Source: Halomonas socia (lineage in GTDB: Bacteria; Pseudomonadota; Gammaproteobacteria; Pseudomonadales; Halomonadaceae). Taken from it: DNA of 64,000 nt. How positions within the stretch are numbered: position 1 is the stretch's first letter; every line of letters begins with the position of its first letter. The stretch spans positions 1 to 64,000 of the forward strand of contig NZ_CP048812.1 in the NCBI RefSeq assembly GCF_010977575.1. Direction: 5' to 3'. The position numbers were made by a program, and so were the translations under genes. The notes beneath the pieces are model-generated. The model searched no databases. It saw only the letters and a list, made by a program, of their open reading frames with translations, and was not told the DNA's origin. Shown one piece after another: positions 1 to 8,621 of this stretch.

Positions 1-1623
1 GTTACTCCAGAGGCCACCCAGCTCGCGGCCCAGGAAGCGGAAGAGGCGCGCCAGTTGGATGACGCCAAGCAGGCCCGCGACACCGCTCAACAGCAGCGCG
101 ATACCCTGTTAGGCGAATACCGCGCCGTGGAGGCCGCCCTCGCCCAGGGCCACAAGGAGCTGGAGGAGACCGAACGGCGTCTGGCCAGCGCCCGGTCGGC
201 ACTGCAGGAGCACCCGCTATACAGCGAGCTGGCGGAGGTTAACGAGGCGCAGCGCGATGCCTGGCTACGCGCCCAGCAGGATGACAGCGAGTCTCGCCGG
301 CGGCGCGAGCGCCAGACCCTCGATGCACTCGCCCGTGCCGAGACCGAGCTAGCGCCCCTGGAGGACACCCTGCGCCAGGATGAGTTGGCCCTGACGCGCC
401 TGGCGGCCGACAATGCCAGCGCCGACCAGCGGCTGGCCGAACTGAACGAACAGCTGCCACCGCTACGCGAGCAGCGCGACACCCTGGCCCAGCGCCTCGC
501 CGAGATGCTCGGTGAGCACGCCACCCCCGATGCCTGGCAGCAGCGGCTCGACGCCGCCCTGGAGAGCGCCCGCCAGGCCCGCGAGCAAGCACTCACCCAG
601 CAGCACGGCGCCGAGCAGACACGCCAGCGCCTCGTCCAGCAGGAGGCATACCAGACCGAGCAGCTCAACGCCCTGCGCCAGGAGCGCGAGACGCTCACCG
701 GCGAGCTGGACGCCTGGCGCAGTGCTCACCCCGGGCTGGACGATGCCACCCTTGCCCGCCTGCTGGCCGAGTCCGAGGAGGAGGCGCAGCAACAGGAGCG
801 GCAGCTCGAGGCCGCCGACCAGGCCCGCCAGCGCGCCGCCGCCACTCTCACCGAGCGACGCACGGCGCTGCTCGAGCACCGTCGTGGCCAGGGGCTGCTA
901 GACACCGAAGATGATGAGGCCCTGCGAGATGAGCGCGTCGAGGCCGAGCTGGCCCACCTACGCCAGAACCTAGACGAGGGGCGCCGGGCCCTGGCCCCCC
1001 AACTGGAGGCCGCCCAGCAGGCCCGCGACGGCGCCGCCTTCGCGCTCGGCGACGACGACCGCAAGCGCGCCCGCCAGCAGGCCGGCCAGGCCGAACGCGA
1101 GGCCGCGCGTGCCGAGCACCGTCGCTGGGGCCAGATCAGCGAGCTGATCGGCTCCGCCGACGGCAAGCTGTTCCGGCGTATCGCCCAGGCCTACAACCTC
1201 GAGCAGCTGCTCGAGCACGCCAACCTGCACCTCGCCGGGCTCAGCCGCCGCTACCGCCTGGTGCGCGGCGGCAGCGAGCTCGGCCTGCTGGTGGTGGACC
1301 ACGACATGGGTGACGAGCGCCGCTCGGTGCACTCGCTCTCCGGCGGCGAGACCTTCCTGGTGTCACTGGCGCTGGCCCTGGGGCTCGCCTCGATGGCCTC
1401 CGGTGAGCTGACCATCGAGTCGCTGTTCATCGACGAAGGCTTCGGCAGCCTCGACCCGCAGTCGCTGGCACTGGCCATGGAGGCGCTCGACGGCCTGCAG
1501 GCGCTGGGCCGCCGCGTCGGCGTGATCTCCCACGTGCAGGAGATGCACGAGCGCATCCCGGTGCAGATCCAGGTCGAACCGCTGGGCAATGGCACCAGCC
1601 GGGCCAGGCTGGTAAGCGCATGA
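1..1623 (+). CDS. sbcC: Exonuclease subunit SbcC, C-terminal part (5' end outside window)
   Basis: The reading frame is already open at base 1, so the gene starts upstream of the window. The visible 540 or so codons are a long Glu/Arg/Gln/Ala-rich coiled coil followed by the C-terminal half of an SMC-like ATPase head. That head carries the ABC signature LSGGE (near base 1340) and a Walker B motif LFIDEGFGSLD (near 1425), then the D-loop and H-loop region (VISHV). With SbcD this protein forms the ATP-dependent nuclease that opens hairpins and processes DNA ends in the cytoplasm. The zinc-hook CxxC and the N-terminal Walker A are not in the window. The gene sbcD would be expected just upstream. 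The family assignment is secure; only the truncation by the window edge limits it. Confidence 0.95.
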   Translation, partial: VTPEATQLAAQEAEEARQLDDAKQARDTAQQQRDTLLGEYRAVEAALAQGHKELEETERRLASARSALQEHPLYSELAEVNEAQRDAWLRAQQDDSESRRRRERQTLDALARAETELAPLEDTLRQDELALTRLAADNASADQRLAELNEQLPPLREQRDTLAQRLAEMLGEHATPDAWQQRLDAALESARQAREQALTQQHGAEQTRQRLVQQEAYQTEQLNALRQERETLTGELDAWRSAHPGLDDATLARLLAESEEEAQQQERQLEAADQARQRAAATLTERRTALLEHRRGQGLLDTEDDEALRDERVEAELAHLRQNLDEGRRALAPQLEAAQQARDGAAFALGDDDRKRARQQAGQAEREAARAEHRRWGQISELIGSADGKLFRRIAQAYNLEQLLEHANLHLAGLSRRYRLVRGGSELGLLVVDHDMGDERRSVHSLSGGETFLVSLALALGLASMASGELTIESLFIDEGFGSLDPQSLALAMEALDGLQALGRRVGVISHVQEMHERIPVQIQVEPLGNGTSRARLVSA

Positions 1624-1714
1624 CCGACCGCAACGTCAGGCGCAGTGCGCTCCTGCTGGGTAGCGTATGGCTCATCTATGCTGCAGGAGTCACCAACACG
1701 CGAGGGAGGGCATT

Positions 1715-2584
1715 ATGAGCAGAGTTGCGGTATACGGCGTGGGCCTGGTGCTGCTGCTGGCGTTTGCCGGCCAGGCGCTGGCCGCCGAGGTCAGCTGGCC
1801 GCGAATGGCCGACTCGGCAGACGGCGTGCCGATTGCCTACGAGGTGCAGGGCAGCGGCGAGCCGACGCTGGTCTTCATACATGGCTGGAGCGGCGACGGG
1901 CGCTACTGGCGCGGGCAGCTGCCGCACTTTGCGCAGCGCCATCGCGTGGTGACAGTCGACCTGGCCGGGCACGGCCACTCTGGCCAGGGGCGTGACGCCT
2001 ACACCTTGCCGGCCTTCGGCGAGGACGTGAAGGCGGTACTGGACGACCTGGAGGTGGAGCAAGCGATCTTGATCGGGCACTCCATGGGCGGGCCGGTCAG
2101 CGTCGAAGCGGCACGCCTGATGCCCGAGCGCGTCATCGGTATCATCGGCGTCGACACTTTCCACGACGTGGCCTCGGAGATCGACCAGGAGCAGCGCGAC
2201 GAGATGCTGGAACCGCTCCAGCAGGACTTCGCCCCGGCCGCACGCCAGTTCGTGGCGTCGATGTTCATCGACGACACCGATGCCACGCTGCGCGAGTGGG
2301 TCATGCAGGATGTGACTGCCGCACCGCCCGAGGTGGCGGTTAGCGCCATGGAGGAGATGCTGTCGCGGCATGCCGATGGCGAAGCGGCCCGGCATTTCGA
2401 GGCGCTGACGTTCCCCGTGGTGGCCATCAACGCCGACCTGTGGCCCACCGACGTCGAGGCCAACCGCCAGCTATTGCCGGAGTTCGACGCCGTAATCATG
2501 GAGGATAGCGACCACTTCCTGCACATGGCCAAACCGGCGGCCTTCAACCGTGAGCTGGAGCGGATGATCGGCACGCCACCATGA
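1715..2584 (+). CDS. Exported alpha/beta hydrolase
   Basis: A 289-residue alpha/beta-hydrolase-fold protein. The start was placed at 1715 rather than the earlier in-frame start at 1667 because it follows a GAGGGAGGG ribosome-binding site and gives a clean Sec signal peptide (hydrophobic run ending in LAA). Visible catalytic elements are the oxyanion HGWSG motif, the nucleophile elbow GHSMGG, a candidate acid Asp in NADLWPT, and the C-terminal His in DSDHFLHM. It is therefore a periplasmic or lipid-exposed serine hydrolase; the substrate (ester, lactone or epoxide) cannot be read from the sequence. It lies 25 bp upstream of an SDR gene and may be co-transcribed with it. Confidence 0.85.
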   Translation: MSRVAVYGVGLVLLLAFAGQALAAEVSWPRMADSADGVPIAYEVQGSGEPTLVFIHGWSGDGRYWRGQLPHFAQRHRVVTVDLAGHGHSGQGRDAYTLPAFGEDVKAVLDDLEVEQAILIGHSMGGPVSVEAARLMPERVIGIIGVDTFHDVASEIDQEQRDEMLEPLQQDFAPAARQFVASMFIDDTDATLREWVMQDVTAAPPEVAVSAMEEMLSRHADGEAARHFEALTFPVVAINADLWPTDVEANRQLLPEFDAVIMEDSDHFLHMAKPAAFNRELERMIGTPP

Positions 2585-2609
2585 GACTCAACGCCACAAG
2601 GAGACGAAG

Positions 2610-3473
2610 ATGCCAGACGCCCCCAAGACGTCTACGCGCAGCATACTGATCACCGGCTGCTCCAGCGGCATCGGCCATGCCGCGGCCCATGCGCTTGCCG
2701 CGCGTGGCTGGCGGGTGTTCGCCACGGCACGGGCCGAGGCCGACGTCGCCCGACTCGAGCAGGAAGGGCTCGAGGCCCTGCCGCTGGACCTGGCCGACAG
2801 CGCCTCCATCGAGGCCGCGGTGGCAGCGGTACAGAGGCGCACCGCCGGGCGGCTGACCGCACTGTTCAACAACGGTGCCTACGGCCAGCCCGGCGCGGTG
2901 GAAGATCTCTCCCGGGAAGTGCTGCGAGAACAGCTGGAAACCAACCTGCTGGGCACCCACGAACTCACCACCCGGGTCCTGCCGATGATGCGCGCCCAGG
3001 GTTATGGCCGCATCGTCCACAACAGCTCGGTGCTGGGCTTCGCCGCCCTGCCCTACCGCGGCGCCTACGTCTGCTCCAAGTTCGCCCTCGAAGGCCTCAC
3101 CGACACCCTGCGTCAGGAGCTGACCGGCAGCGGTATCCATGTCAGCCTGATTCAGCCCGGCCCTATCGCCAGCCGCTTCCGCGAGAACGCCTACCAGGCG
3201 TTCAAGGCCAATGTCGACACCACCCACAGCGCCCATGCCGACACCTACCGCAAGGTGGAAGCCCGCCTGGCCAGCCAGGAGGGCAAGGCCCCCTTCACCC
3301 TCGGCCCCGAAGCCGTGGTGGACAAGCTCATCCACGCCCTGGAGAGCCGCCGCCCGAAGCCCCGCTACGCGGTGACCGTGCCCACCCATCTCTTTGCAGC
3401 GCTCAAGCGGGTGCTGAGCACCCGCAGCATGGACCGCGTACTGCTGCGCTCGACCCGCGACGAGCGGGAATGA
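2610..3473 (+). CDS. SDR family oxidoreductase
   Basis: A 287-residue classical short-chain dehydrogenase. The N-terminal Rossmann motif is TGCSSGIG (about residues 14-21), followed by an NNGA-type motif (FNNGAYG) and the catalytic YVCSK tetrad element preceded by the Ser in NSSVLG. The length and the C-terminal extension resemble the retinol/17-beta-hydroxysteroid-type SDRs that are common in proteobacteria with unknown physiological substrates. A ribosome-binding site AAGGAGACGAAG precedes the ATG. The co-oriented hydrolase upstream suggests a small two-gene unit. No substrate can be assigned. Confidence 0.88.
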   Translation: MPDAPKTSTRSILITGCSSGIGHAAAHALAARGWRVFATARAEADVARLEQEGLEALPLDLADSASIEAAVAAVQRRTAGRLTALFNNGAYGQPGAVEDLSREVLREQLETNLLGTHELTTRVLPMMRAQGYGRIVHNSSVLGFAALPYRGAYVCSKFALEGLTDTLRQELTGSGIHVSLIQPGPIASRFRENAYQAFKANVDTTHSAHADTYRKVEARLASQEGKAPFTLGPEAVVDKLIHALESRRPKPRYAVTVPTHLFAALKRVLSTRSMDRVLLRSTRDERE

Positions 3474-3614
3474 GGCCGAGGTAGGGATCGCCGCTCTTGC
3501 GGCCCAGGCCGGCTTACTGCTCAGGTGCAAAGGCCTCGTTCAACCACTTAATGAAATTGCGCTTCTGCTTGAACCTGGTGCGCAACTCGGCCAGTGCCAG
3601 CGAGAATGTTCTGG

Positions 3615-4571
3615 TCAGGTCATCGCGATATCTGTCACCCACCCTGCGACTAGGGCTCCCACGATGCCCAAAAAAAGGTAAAGCCCGAATATCGCCGGGC
3701 GTACTAGGCTCCACACGGCAATCGCCGAATACAAACTGATGGCCGCTCCCGACATCAGAAAAGCCATCGCAGCGCCTGGCGTCAGCCCCATTTCGATCAG
3801 CCCTCGCAACAGGGGCAGAGCGGCATACCCTTCGATATACAGCGGCCCCCCAATCGCTACCGCTAGAGGCACCGCCCAGACACTATCTACCGTGGTGAGA
3901 ATTGAGTAGCCCGCGTCTCCGAGATGCGCTCTCACCATAGCTTCAAGGGTCAGCGCGAAGGCAAGCCAGCGCATGACCAAGGCAAGGGTCGCTTTCACCT
4001 CAGCAACAAAACTCGACGATGCCGATGACTCGCAAAAAGCGGTGGTGCTTTGCTGTAAGGCGCTTTCGCGCACCCAGTGAGACTGCGGCTTCCAATAACT
4101 CAACCCCTGCATGATGACTCCGGCCACCAGACCGAGAAAAAACGAGGCAAGCAATTTACCGATGGCAAAAGGCCACCCGAGGATGCCAGCTGTCAGGATC
4201 AGCATGCCAGGATCTGTTATCGGCGAGGATAGCCAAAAGGCCATGGCCGCGGCCACGGGGACTCCCTGGCGGAGTAAGGCGGCAACCAGGGGCACACTGG
4301 CGATACCGCAAACCGGCGTTAGGGCACCGATCAGGCCGGCGAAGAAGATAGCGTGCCATGGACGACGATCCAACGTGGTGCGCAATCGGCCCGCCAAGGT
4401 GCTCGACGCTAGCCAGCCCGCCATGAGGGCAACGAAAACGATCAGCGGCAATAGCGTGATGAGTTCACCAAGGACAGAGCGAACCAACTCTGTTCCTGGC
4501 GCGGGTAGCAGCGAGCCAAGGGCCAGCATTGCCGCCGTGACCCACCATACGAAGGAAATGCGTGTACTCAT
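3615..4571 (-). CDS. ArsP-type permease (PF03773-like membrane protein)
   Basis: A 318-residue integral membrane protein with about eight to ten hydrophobic segments. The most diagnostic segment is GALTPVCGIASVPLVAALLRQG followed by SSPITDPG, which resembles the TPFCSC...SSP core of the ArsP/YraQ permease family. Members move organo-arsenicals or are uncharacterised; the missing second Cys of the usual CSC motif makes an arsenical role uncertain. The protein ends in a natural last membrane helix (VGALVAGWVTD). It is transcribed divergently from a LysR gene 97 bp away, the usual arrangement of a transporter and its regulator. Confidence 0.75.
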   Translation of the reverse strand: MSTRISFVWWVTAAMLALGSLLPAPGTELVRSVLGELITLLPLIVFVALMAGWLASSTLAGRLRTTLDRRPWHAIFFAGLIGALTPVCGIASVPLVAALLRQGVPVAAAMAFWLSSPITDPGMLILTAGILGWPFAIGKLLASFFLGLVAGVIMQGLSYWKPQSHWVRESALQQSTTAFCESSASSSFVAEVKATLALVMRWLAFALTLEAMVRAHLGDAGYSILTTVDSVWAVPLAVAIGGPLYIEGYAALPLLRGLIEMGLTPGAAMAFLMSGAAISLYSAIAVWSLVRPAIFGLYLFLGIVGALVAGWVTDIAMT

Positions 4572-4668
4572 AAGTAATGCTCCCTAGCGCCATTGCCTGG
4601 CCCCAGGATGCTGCCGGAGGTAGAATAAGGAAAACGAATTCTACTTATCCAATATATCAGGAAATCTG

Positions 4669-5547
4669 ATGATGAGAGGCTTACGAGGCGACTGGCTAGT
4701 GGCTTTCGTCGCCGTAGTGGAAACGGGGAGTTTCACTGACGCTGCAAAACGCCTGCATCGCACCCAATCGGCGGTGAGCATGCAGATTCAGCAACTGGAA
4801 TCAGCGGCAAGCACTACGCTACTTGCACGTGAGCGTGGCGGCGTCATTCCTACCGCAGCGGGCGAGCGGCTTCTGCCTCACGCTCGACGTACTGCCGAGG
4901 CGCTTTATGATGCGGCAGCCCTGTTCGAGGCTCCCGAGCTGGCATCGGGAGCCTTGCGGGTCGGCATTCCCGAAGAATACTCCAGCACCGACCTTCCCAA
5001 GCTACTGAGCCACTTTCAACGCAGCCAGCCGAAGGTTGAATTGCTCGTGCAGTGCGCCAGCAGTGATCGGCTTGAGGCAGCCATCGAAACGGGCTCCCTG
5101 GATCTGGGGCTCATCGTCGCGGACGATGAACGGCGTCGCGGTGATACGATGCTTTATGACCCCACATGGTGGGCGATGGCGGATACCCTGGCATTGCCTG
5201 CAAGCGGGCCATTGCCCCTCGTGCTTTTTGATCAAGCCTGTTGGTGGCGGCAGTGGGCTCTGGATCGAATGAGTGAAGCCAAGCGGGAATGGCGCATCGT
5301 TTACACCAGCGATAGTATCGCTGGTGTCGCTGCGGCGATTCAGGCCGGGCTCGGTATCGGTGTGCTGGGCCGCAGCACGGTACCGAAAGGAGTTCGACAA
5401 GTGCCGGAAACCTTGGGGTTACCCAACTTGCCGGGGTCTCACCTGATGTTGCAGCTAGCGGATCGTAATGCGCCTGGAGCCGTCGAAATGGCACGATTGA
5501 TAAAGCGGCATTTCGCAGTACATGAAGATGACAACATTACTCGCTAA
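4669..5547 (+). CDS. LysR-family transcriptional regulator
   Basis: A 292-residue LysR-type regulator. The N-terminal winged HTH is clear (FVAVVETGSFTDAAKRLHRTQSAVSMQIQQLE), followed by the linker and a two-lobed effector-binding domain (LRVGIPEEY to the C-terminus). The ATG at 4669 or the adjacent one at 4672 follows AGGAAA. It probably controls the divergent permease gene. The intergenic segment of 97 bp is AT-rich and long enough for both promoters and LysR boxes. The effector is unknown. Confidence 0.88.
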   Translation: MMRGLRGDWLVAFVAVVETGSFTDAAKRLHRTQSAVSMQIQQLESAASTTLLARERGGVIPTAAGERLLPHARRTAEALYDAAALFEAPELASGALRVGIPEEYSSTDLPKLLSHFQRSQPKVELLVQCASSDRLEAAIETGSLDLGLIVADDERRRGDTMLYDPTWWAMADTLALPASGPLPLVLFDQACWWRQWALDRMSEAKREWRIVYTSDSIAGVAAAIQAGLGIGVLGRSTVPKGVRQVPETLGLPNLPGSHLMLQLADRNAPGAVEMARLIKRHFAVHEDDNITR

Positions 5548-5901
5548 CGTCATGCCCCGTAAGTAATTTGTATAATAATGCACTAAAGGAAACACTATGA
5601 GGAATTAGTGACGACTCTACTCATGCCGTCGCGTTCCGGCCAGAAGCTGCCGCGTGAATGCCTCTGCGAAATCTTGGGCGATACAACTGGCGTTTTGGCA
5701 CCTGGCTAGGTGAGTGCGACGTTACCGCCCTGCATCGCTCAATGGGCACGACTGACGCCAGGCCATAAGCGAGCTAGGCCAATCCCCGCTGCGACTGCTC
5801 AGGCCTGCGAAGGCAAGGATGCGCGGTAGGCCAGCAAAGAATCGGGGACAGGCCACGATTTATTTCAAACCGTGGCTGCCCCAGTTGACACAGGCCGGCC
5901 T
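5548..5901. other. Intergenic region without a recognisable gene
   Basis: This 354-bp stretch lies between the 3' ends of the LysR gene and the convergent MFS gene. I see no ORF with gene-like composition. It contains an imperfect inverted repeat near 5844-5882, annotated separately; the rest holds nothing I can assign. Confidence 0.6.
5844..5882. repeat. Imperfect inverted repeat, REP/RAYT-like or terminator
   Basis: The left arm is GGGG-ACAG-GCCACG and the right arm CGTGGC-TG-CCCC, separated by 13 bases. It sits just downstream of the MFS stop codon. The TCGGGGACAG..CCACG sequence resembles extragenic palindromes seen near REP-associated transposase genes in other proteobacteria (from memory). 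With the convergent gene arrangement it may equally serve as a bidirectional terminator, although there is no strong U-tract. Confidence 0.4.
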
Positions 5902-7065
5902 TTACACCACGGCCGCCACCGCCCTGGAACGCCTGGCAAACCCCAACACCATCAACAGCCCCAGCACGGCCATCGCCGCACCGGCCAGGGAGATCGCCGG
6001 ATAGCCCAGCCCCGCATTGATCACCGCGCCACCCAGCGCCGCGCCAATCGCATTGCCCAGGTTGAAGGCACCGATATTCACCGCCGAAGCCAGGTTGGGT
6101 GCGGCCTTGGCCGCCTCCATCACACGCATCTGCAGCGGCGGCACGATGGCGAAGCTGGCGATACCCCAGATCAGGATGGCCACGGCGGCCGGCAGCGGCC
6201 AGCGCATCAGCACGGTAAAGGCCAGCAAGACCAGGATCAGCGCACTCAGCGAGACGATCAGGGTACGGTCGACGGAGCGATCTGCCGCCTTGCCGCCCCA
6301 TATGTTGCCCAACGTCAGGCCGATGCCGTATAGCACTAGCATGGCGGTGATGAAGGTGGTGGACGCCTGGGTCTCGCTGCTGAGGATCGGCGCGATATAG
6401 GTGAATACGGTAAACATCGCACTGGACCCGATCACGGTCAGTGCCAAGGCTGCCAGCACAGAGCCACGACCCAGCACGCGGATTTCAGCCAGCACGCCGC
6501 CGCCTTTCGGCAGAGGCACATTGGGCAATGCGAACCACAGCGCAAGCATGGTCAACACACCAAGGCCGGTGATGCCCCAGAACGCCGTGCGCCAGCCGAA
6601 CACCTCGCCAAACCAAGCTGCCAACGGCACGCCACCGATGGTCGCCAGGGTCAGGCCCATGAACATCGCCGCCACCGCGCCGGCGCGTTTGTCCGGCGCG
6701 ACCACGCTGGCGGCGACGATGGAGCCAACGCCAAAGAAGGCACCGTGGTTCAGCGAGGTCACCACCCGGGCGATCAGCAGGCTAGTGTAATCGGTGGCCA
6801 GGGCCGACATCAGGTTGCCCAGGGTGAAAATGGCCATCAGGCCGATCAGCAGGTAGCGCCGAGGAATCCGGCCGGTGGTCAGGGTCATCAGTGGCGCACC
6901 AAGCAGCACGCCCAGCGCATAGGCGCTGACCAGCAGGCCGGCAGCCGGAATGGAAACGCCGAGATCGCTGGCGATGCCCGGCAACATGCCCATAGGGGCA
7001 AACTCGGTGACACCGATGCCGAAGGCACCGATGGCGAGTGCAACAAGGGGGGGATTTATACGCAT
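5902..7065 (-). CDS. MFS transporter, AraJ/sugar-efflux type
   Basis: A 387-residue 12-helix major facilitator protein. The N-terminus PPLVALAIGAFGIGVTEFAPMGMLPGIA is characteristic of the AraJ/YdhP/sugar-efflux subgroup of drug:H+ antiporters. The ATG at 7065 was chosen because GAGGAG lies 9 bases upstream; an in-frame start also exists at 7080. It is divergent from a LysR gene at 7161, with a 95-bp shared promoter region. It most likely exports small molecules (sugars, purine analogues or drugs); the substrate is not deducible. Confidence 0.85.
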   Translation of the reverse strand: MRINPPLVALAIGAFGIGVTEFAPMGMLPGIASDLGVSIPAAGLLVSAYALGVLLGAPLMTLTTGRIPRRYLLIGLMAIFTLGNLMSALATDYTSLLIARVVTSLNHGAFFGVGSIVAASVVAPDKRAGAVAAMFMGLTLATIGGVPLAAWFGEVFGWRTAFWGITGLGVLTMLALWFALPNVPLPKGGGVLAEIRVLGRGSVLAALALTVIGSSAMFTVFTYIAPILSSETQASTTFITAMLVLYGIGLTLGNIWGGKAADRSVDRTLIVSLSALILVLLAFTVLMRWPLPAAVAILIWGIASFAIVPPLQMRVMEAAKAAPNLASAVNIGAFNLGNAIGAALGGAVINAGLGYPAISLAGAAMAVLGLLMVLGFARRSRAVAAVV

Positions 7066-7160
7066 GGAAAGGCTCCTCATCTATGCCGCGAATGCTACAA
7101 TTCGGACATTGCAAGCGGTAGATAGCCTTTTCGGCAAACACCTTTGCTTGGGAGGAACAA

Positions 7161-8054
7161 ATGGACTTTAGCGGCAGGTCAGGTGAAATGGTCGTGTTCG
7201 CCAGCGTGGCGGAGGAAGGCAGCCTGTCGGCCGCCGCGCGAGCGTTGGGGCTGACACCCTCGGCCGTCAGCCGAATCATCGCGCGCACTGAACGACGCCT
7301 CGGTACCCGCCTGTTGCTGCGCACTACCCGCGCGATCACTTTTACCGCCGAAGGCGAGGCCTATCTGCGTGGTGCTCGACGCATCCTTGCCGATATGGCC
7401 GAGGTCGAAGAGGCCATTGCTGACCAGGGCGTACCCAAAGGCCGCTTGCGCGTAAGTGCTGCGCTCGGCCACGGGCGGCTGGCCATCGTGCCGTTAGTGA
7501 CCGCATTCAGCGCGCGTTACCCGAACATCACTGTCGACCTCACTCTGGGCGACGAAGTAGTCGATATTCTCGGCGGCCAGGCCGACGTAGCCGTGCGCTT
7601 TGGCCATCTGCCCGACAGCCCACTGACCGCTCGCCGCATAGGCGATACCGGCCAGGTGGTGGTGGCCTCCCCAGACTATCTCCAGCGCCACGGCACGCCG
7701 CAGCAACCGGAAGAGCTGCTGCAACACAACTGCCTGCGCTTCAACTTCCGACGTGCTGAACCCAACTGGCCGTTCATCCGCGACGACCAGGCATTCTCCC
7801 TCAAGGTATGCGGCAATATCGAATGCAGCAGCGGTGAGGCGCTGGCGCAATTCGCACGGGTGGGCGCCGGCATCGCGCGCATCGGCGAATTCAGCGTGGC
7901 CGAGGATTTGCAGCGCGGCGACCTGGTGCCGCTGCTGGAAGCCTTCAATCCTGGTGATAGGGAACCCATTCATGCGGTGTTCGTGGGTGGCTCGGCGATG
8001 CCGGCGCGGGTACGATTGTTCGTGGACTTCCTGCTAGAGAATCACCGCATGTGA
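7161..8054 (+). CDS. LysR-family transcriptional regulator
   Basis: A 297-residue LysR regulator. The HTH (FASVAEEGSLSAAARALGLTPSAVSRIIARTE) is followed by the typical RTTRAITFTAEGEAYL segment and an effector domain beginning GRLRVSAALGHGRLAIVPLV. The start ATG follows GGAGGAACAA. It belongs to the CrgA/DmlR-like branch, whose members usually regulate an adjacent divergent transporter or oxidoreductase, here the MFS gene. It marks the left, high-GC border of the AT-rich cassette island that begins around 8100. Confidence 0.88.
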   Translation: MDFSGRSGEMVVFASVAEEGSLSAAARALGLTPSAVSRIIARTERRLGTRLLLRTTRAITFTAEGEAYLRGARRILADMAEVEEAIADQGVPKGRLRVSAALGHGRLAIVPLVTAFSARYPNITVDLTLGDEVVDILGGQADVAVRFGHLPDSPLTARRIGDTGQVVVASPDYLQRHGTPQQPEELLQHNCLRFNFRRAEPNWPFIRDDQAFSLKVCGNIECSSGEALAQFARVGAGIARIGEFSVAEDLQRGDLVPLLEAFNPGDREPIHAVFVGGSAMPARVRLFVDFLLENHRM

Positions 8055-8120
8055 ACAGGCGATAGCTCCGAGGGTGAGTGATGGCCTTCGGCCAGGAGCG
8101 GGCTTTGAGATATTCCTGAT

Positions 8121-8168
8121 GTATAATGTCGCATTCAGCGGCTTGTCCACTTCAATGCTTGGTGATAT
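8121..8168 (-). repeat. Possible decayed attC site at the end of the cassette array
   Basis: Read on the minus strand this begins immediately after the stop codon of the 121-residue cassette gene with ATATCAC, contains the short inverted pair GCATT/AATGC, and ends with ATTATAC. ATATCAC differs by one base from ATATAAC, the R'' box expected to pair with the R' box (GTTATAT) of the preceding attC. The stem is too weak to call with confidence. Confidence 0.3.
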
Positions 8169-8534
8169 TCAATTAATACCAAATGTCTCATCTAGCGTTT
8201 TCCTGCGACAGGACGTCCCATCAATAATATGAGTCTCGTTACTAACGGCCGGGAAGTTCTTTTTCCCGAAAGCCCCATTTTTGTTGATCTTTCGTCCAGT
8301 TACCGCCCAAGACTCCGGGCTTTTCTCTTCCAAAGGATTCCAGCATTCGTATGGGAAGAAAATTTCGTCTACTTTTCCTTTTTTCCCTGGTTCGTATTCA
8401 ATTTCGTCACCTATATCGAAGGGGAAAATCTCACGGGCTTTCTCATCGTATAAGGTTTTTAGAGAATCTTCCTGACTTTTTAGCTCTTCACGCTTTCTCT
8501 TAACGATTTCTCGTTGAGAATCCAAATCAGTCAT
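8169..8534 (-). CDS. Hypothetical integron-cassette protein (121 aa)
   Basis: I do not recognise this protein. It is a soluble 121-residue sequence: a charged N-terminal helix (about residues 5-35, rich in Lys, Arg and Glu), then a segment beginning FDIGDEIEY that reads like a small beta-barrel domain, with conserved-looking aromatics (FFPYECWNP) and a basic C-terminus. The ATG follows GAGGA and lies 18 bp after the R' box of the attC at 8550-8621, the usual spacing for a cassette gene. Base composition is clearly more AT-rich than the flanking chromosome, consistent with acquired origin. Confidence 0.75.
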   Translation of the reverse strand: MTDLDSQREIVKRKREELKSQEDSLKTLYDEKAREIFPFDIGDEIEYEPGKKGKVDEIFFPYECWNPLEEKSPESWAVTGRKINKNGAFGKKNFPAVSNETHIIDGTSCRRKTLDETFGIN

Positions 8535-8549
8535 TTTGTCCTCATCCGA

Positions 8550-8621
8550 ATATAACGCCGTTCTCTGCGGAAATTTATGAGCGCCAGCGAGTAAATTTTC
8601 CGTAGCAGCACCTTGTTATGC
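8550..8621 (-). repeat. attC recombination site of the TIR cassette
   Basis: Minus strand: starts with R'' GCATAAC (8621-8615) and ends with R' GTTATAT (8556-8550). Between them the arms CGGAAAATTTA and TAAATTTCCG pair around a central loop, with unpaired bases between the outer and inner boxes as in folded attC sites. The TAA stop codon of the TIR gene lies inside the R'' box, a classic cassette arrangement. Length is 72 bp, within the usual attC range of about 57-141 bp. Confidence 0.82.

Noticed and set aside
3514-3714. Open frame overlapping the 3' end of the ArsP-type permease, reading RTRFKQKRNFIKWLNEAF near its end, possibly a frameshifted tail
   Set aside because: The permease already ends with its last membrane helix, as the family does, and the extra frame has no recognisable motif or ribosome-binding site.
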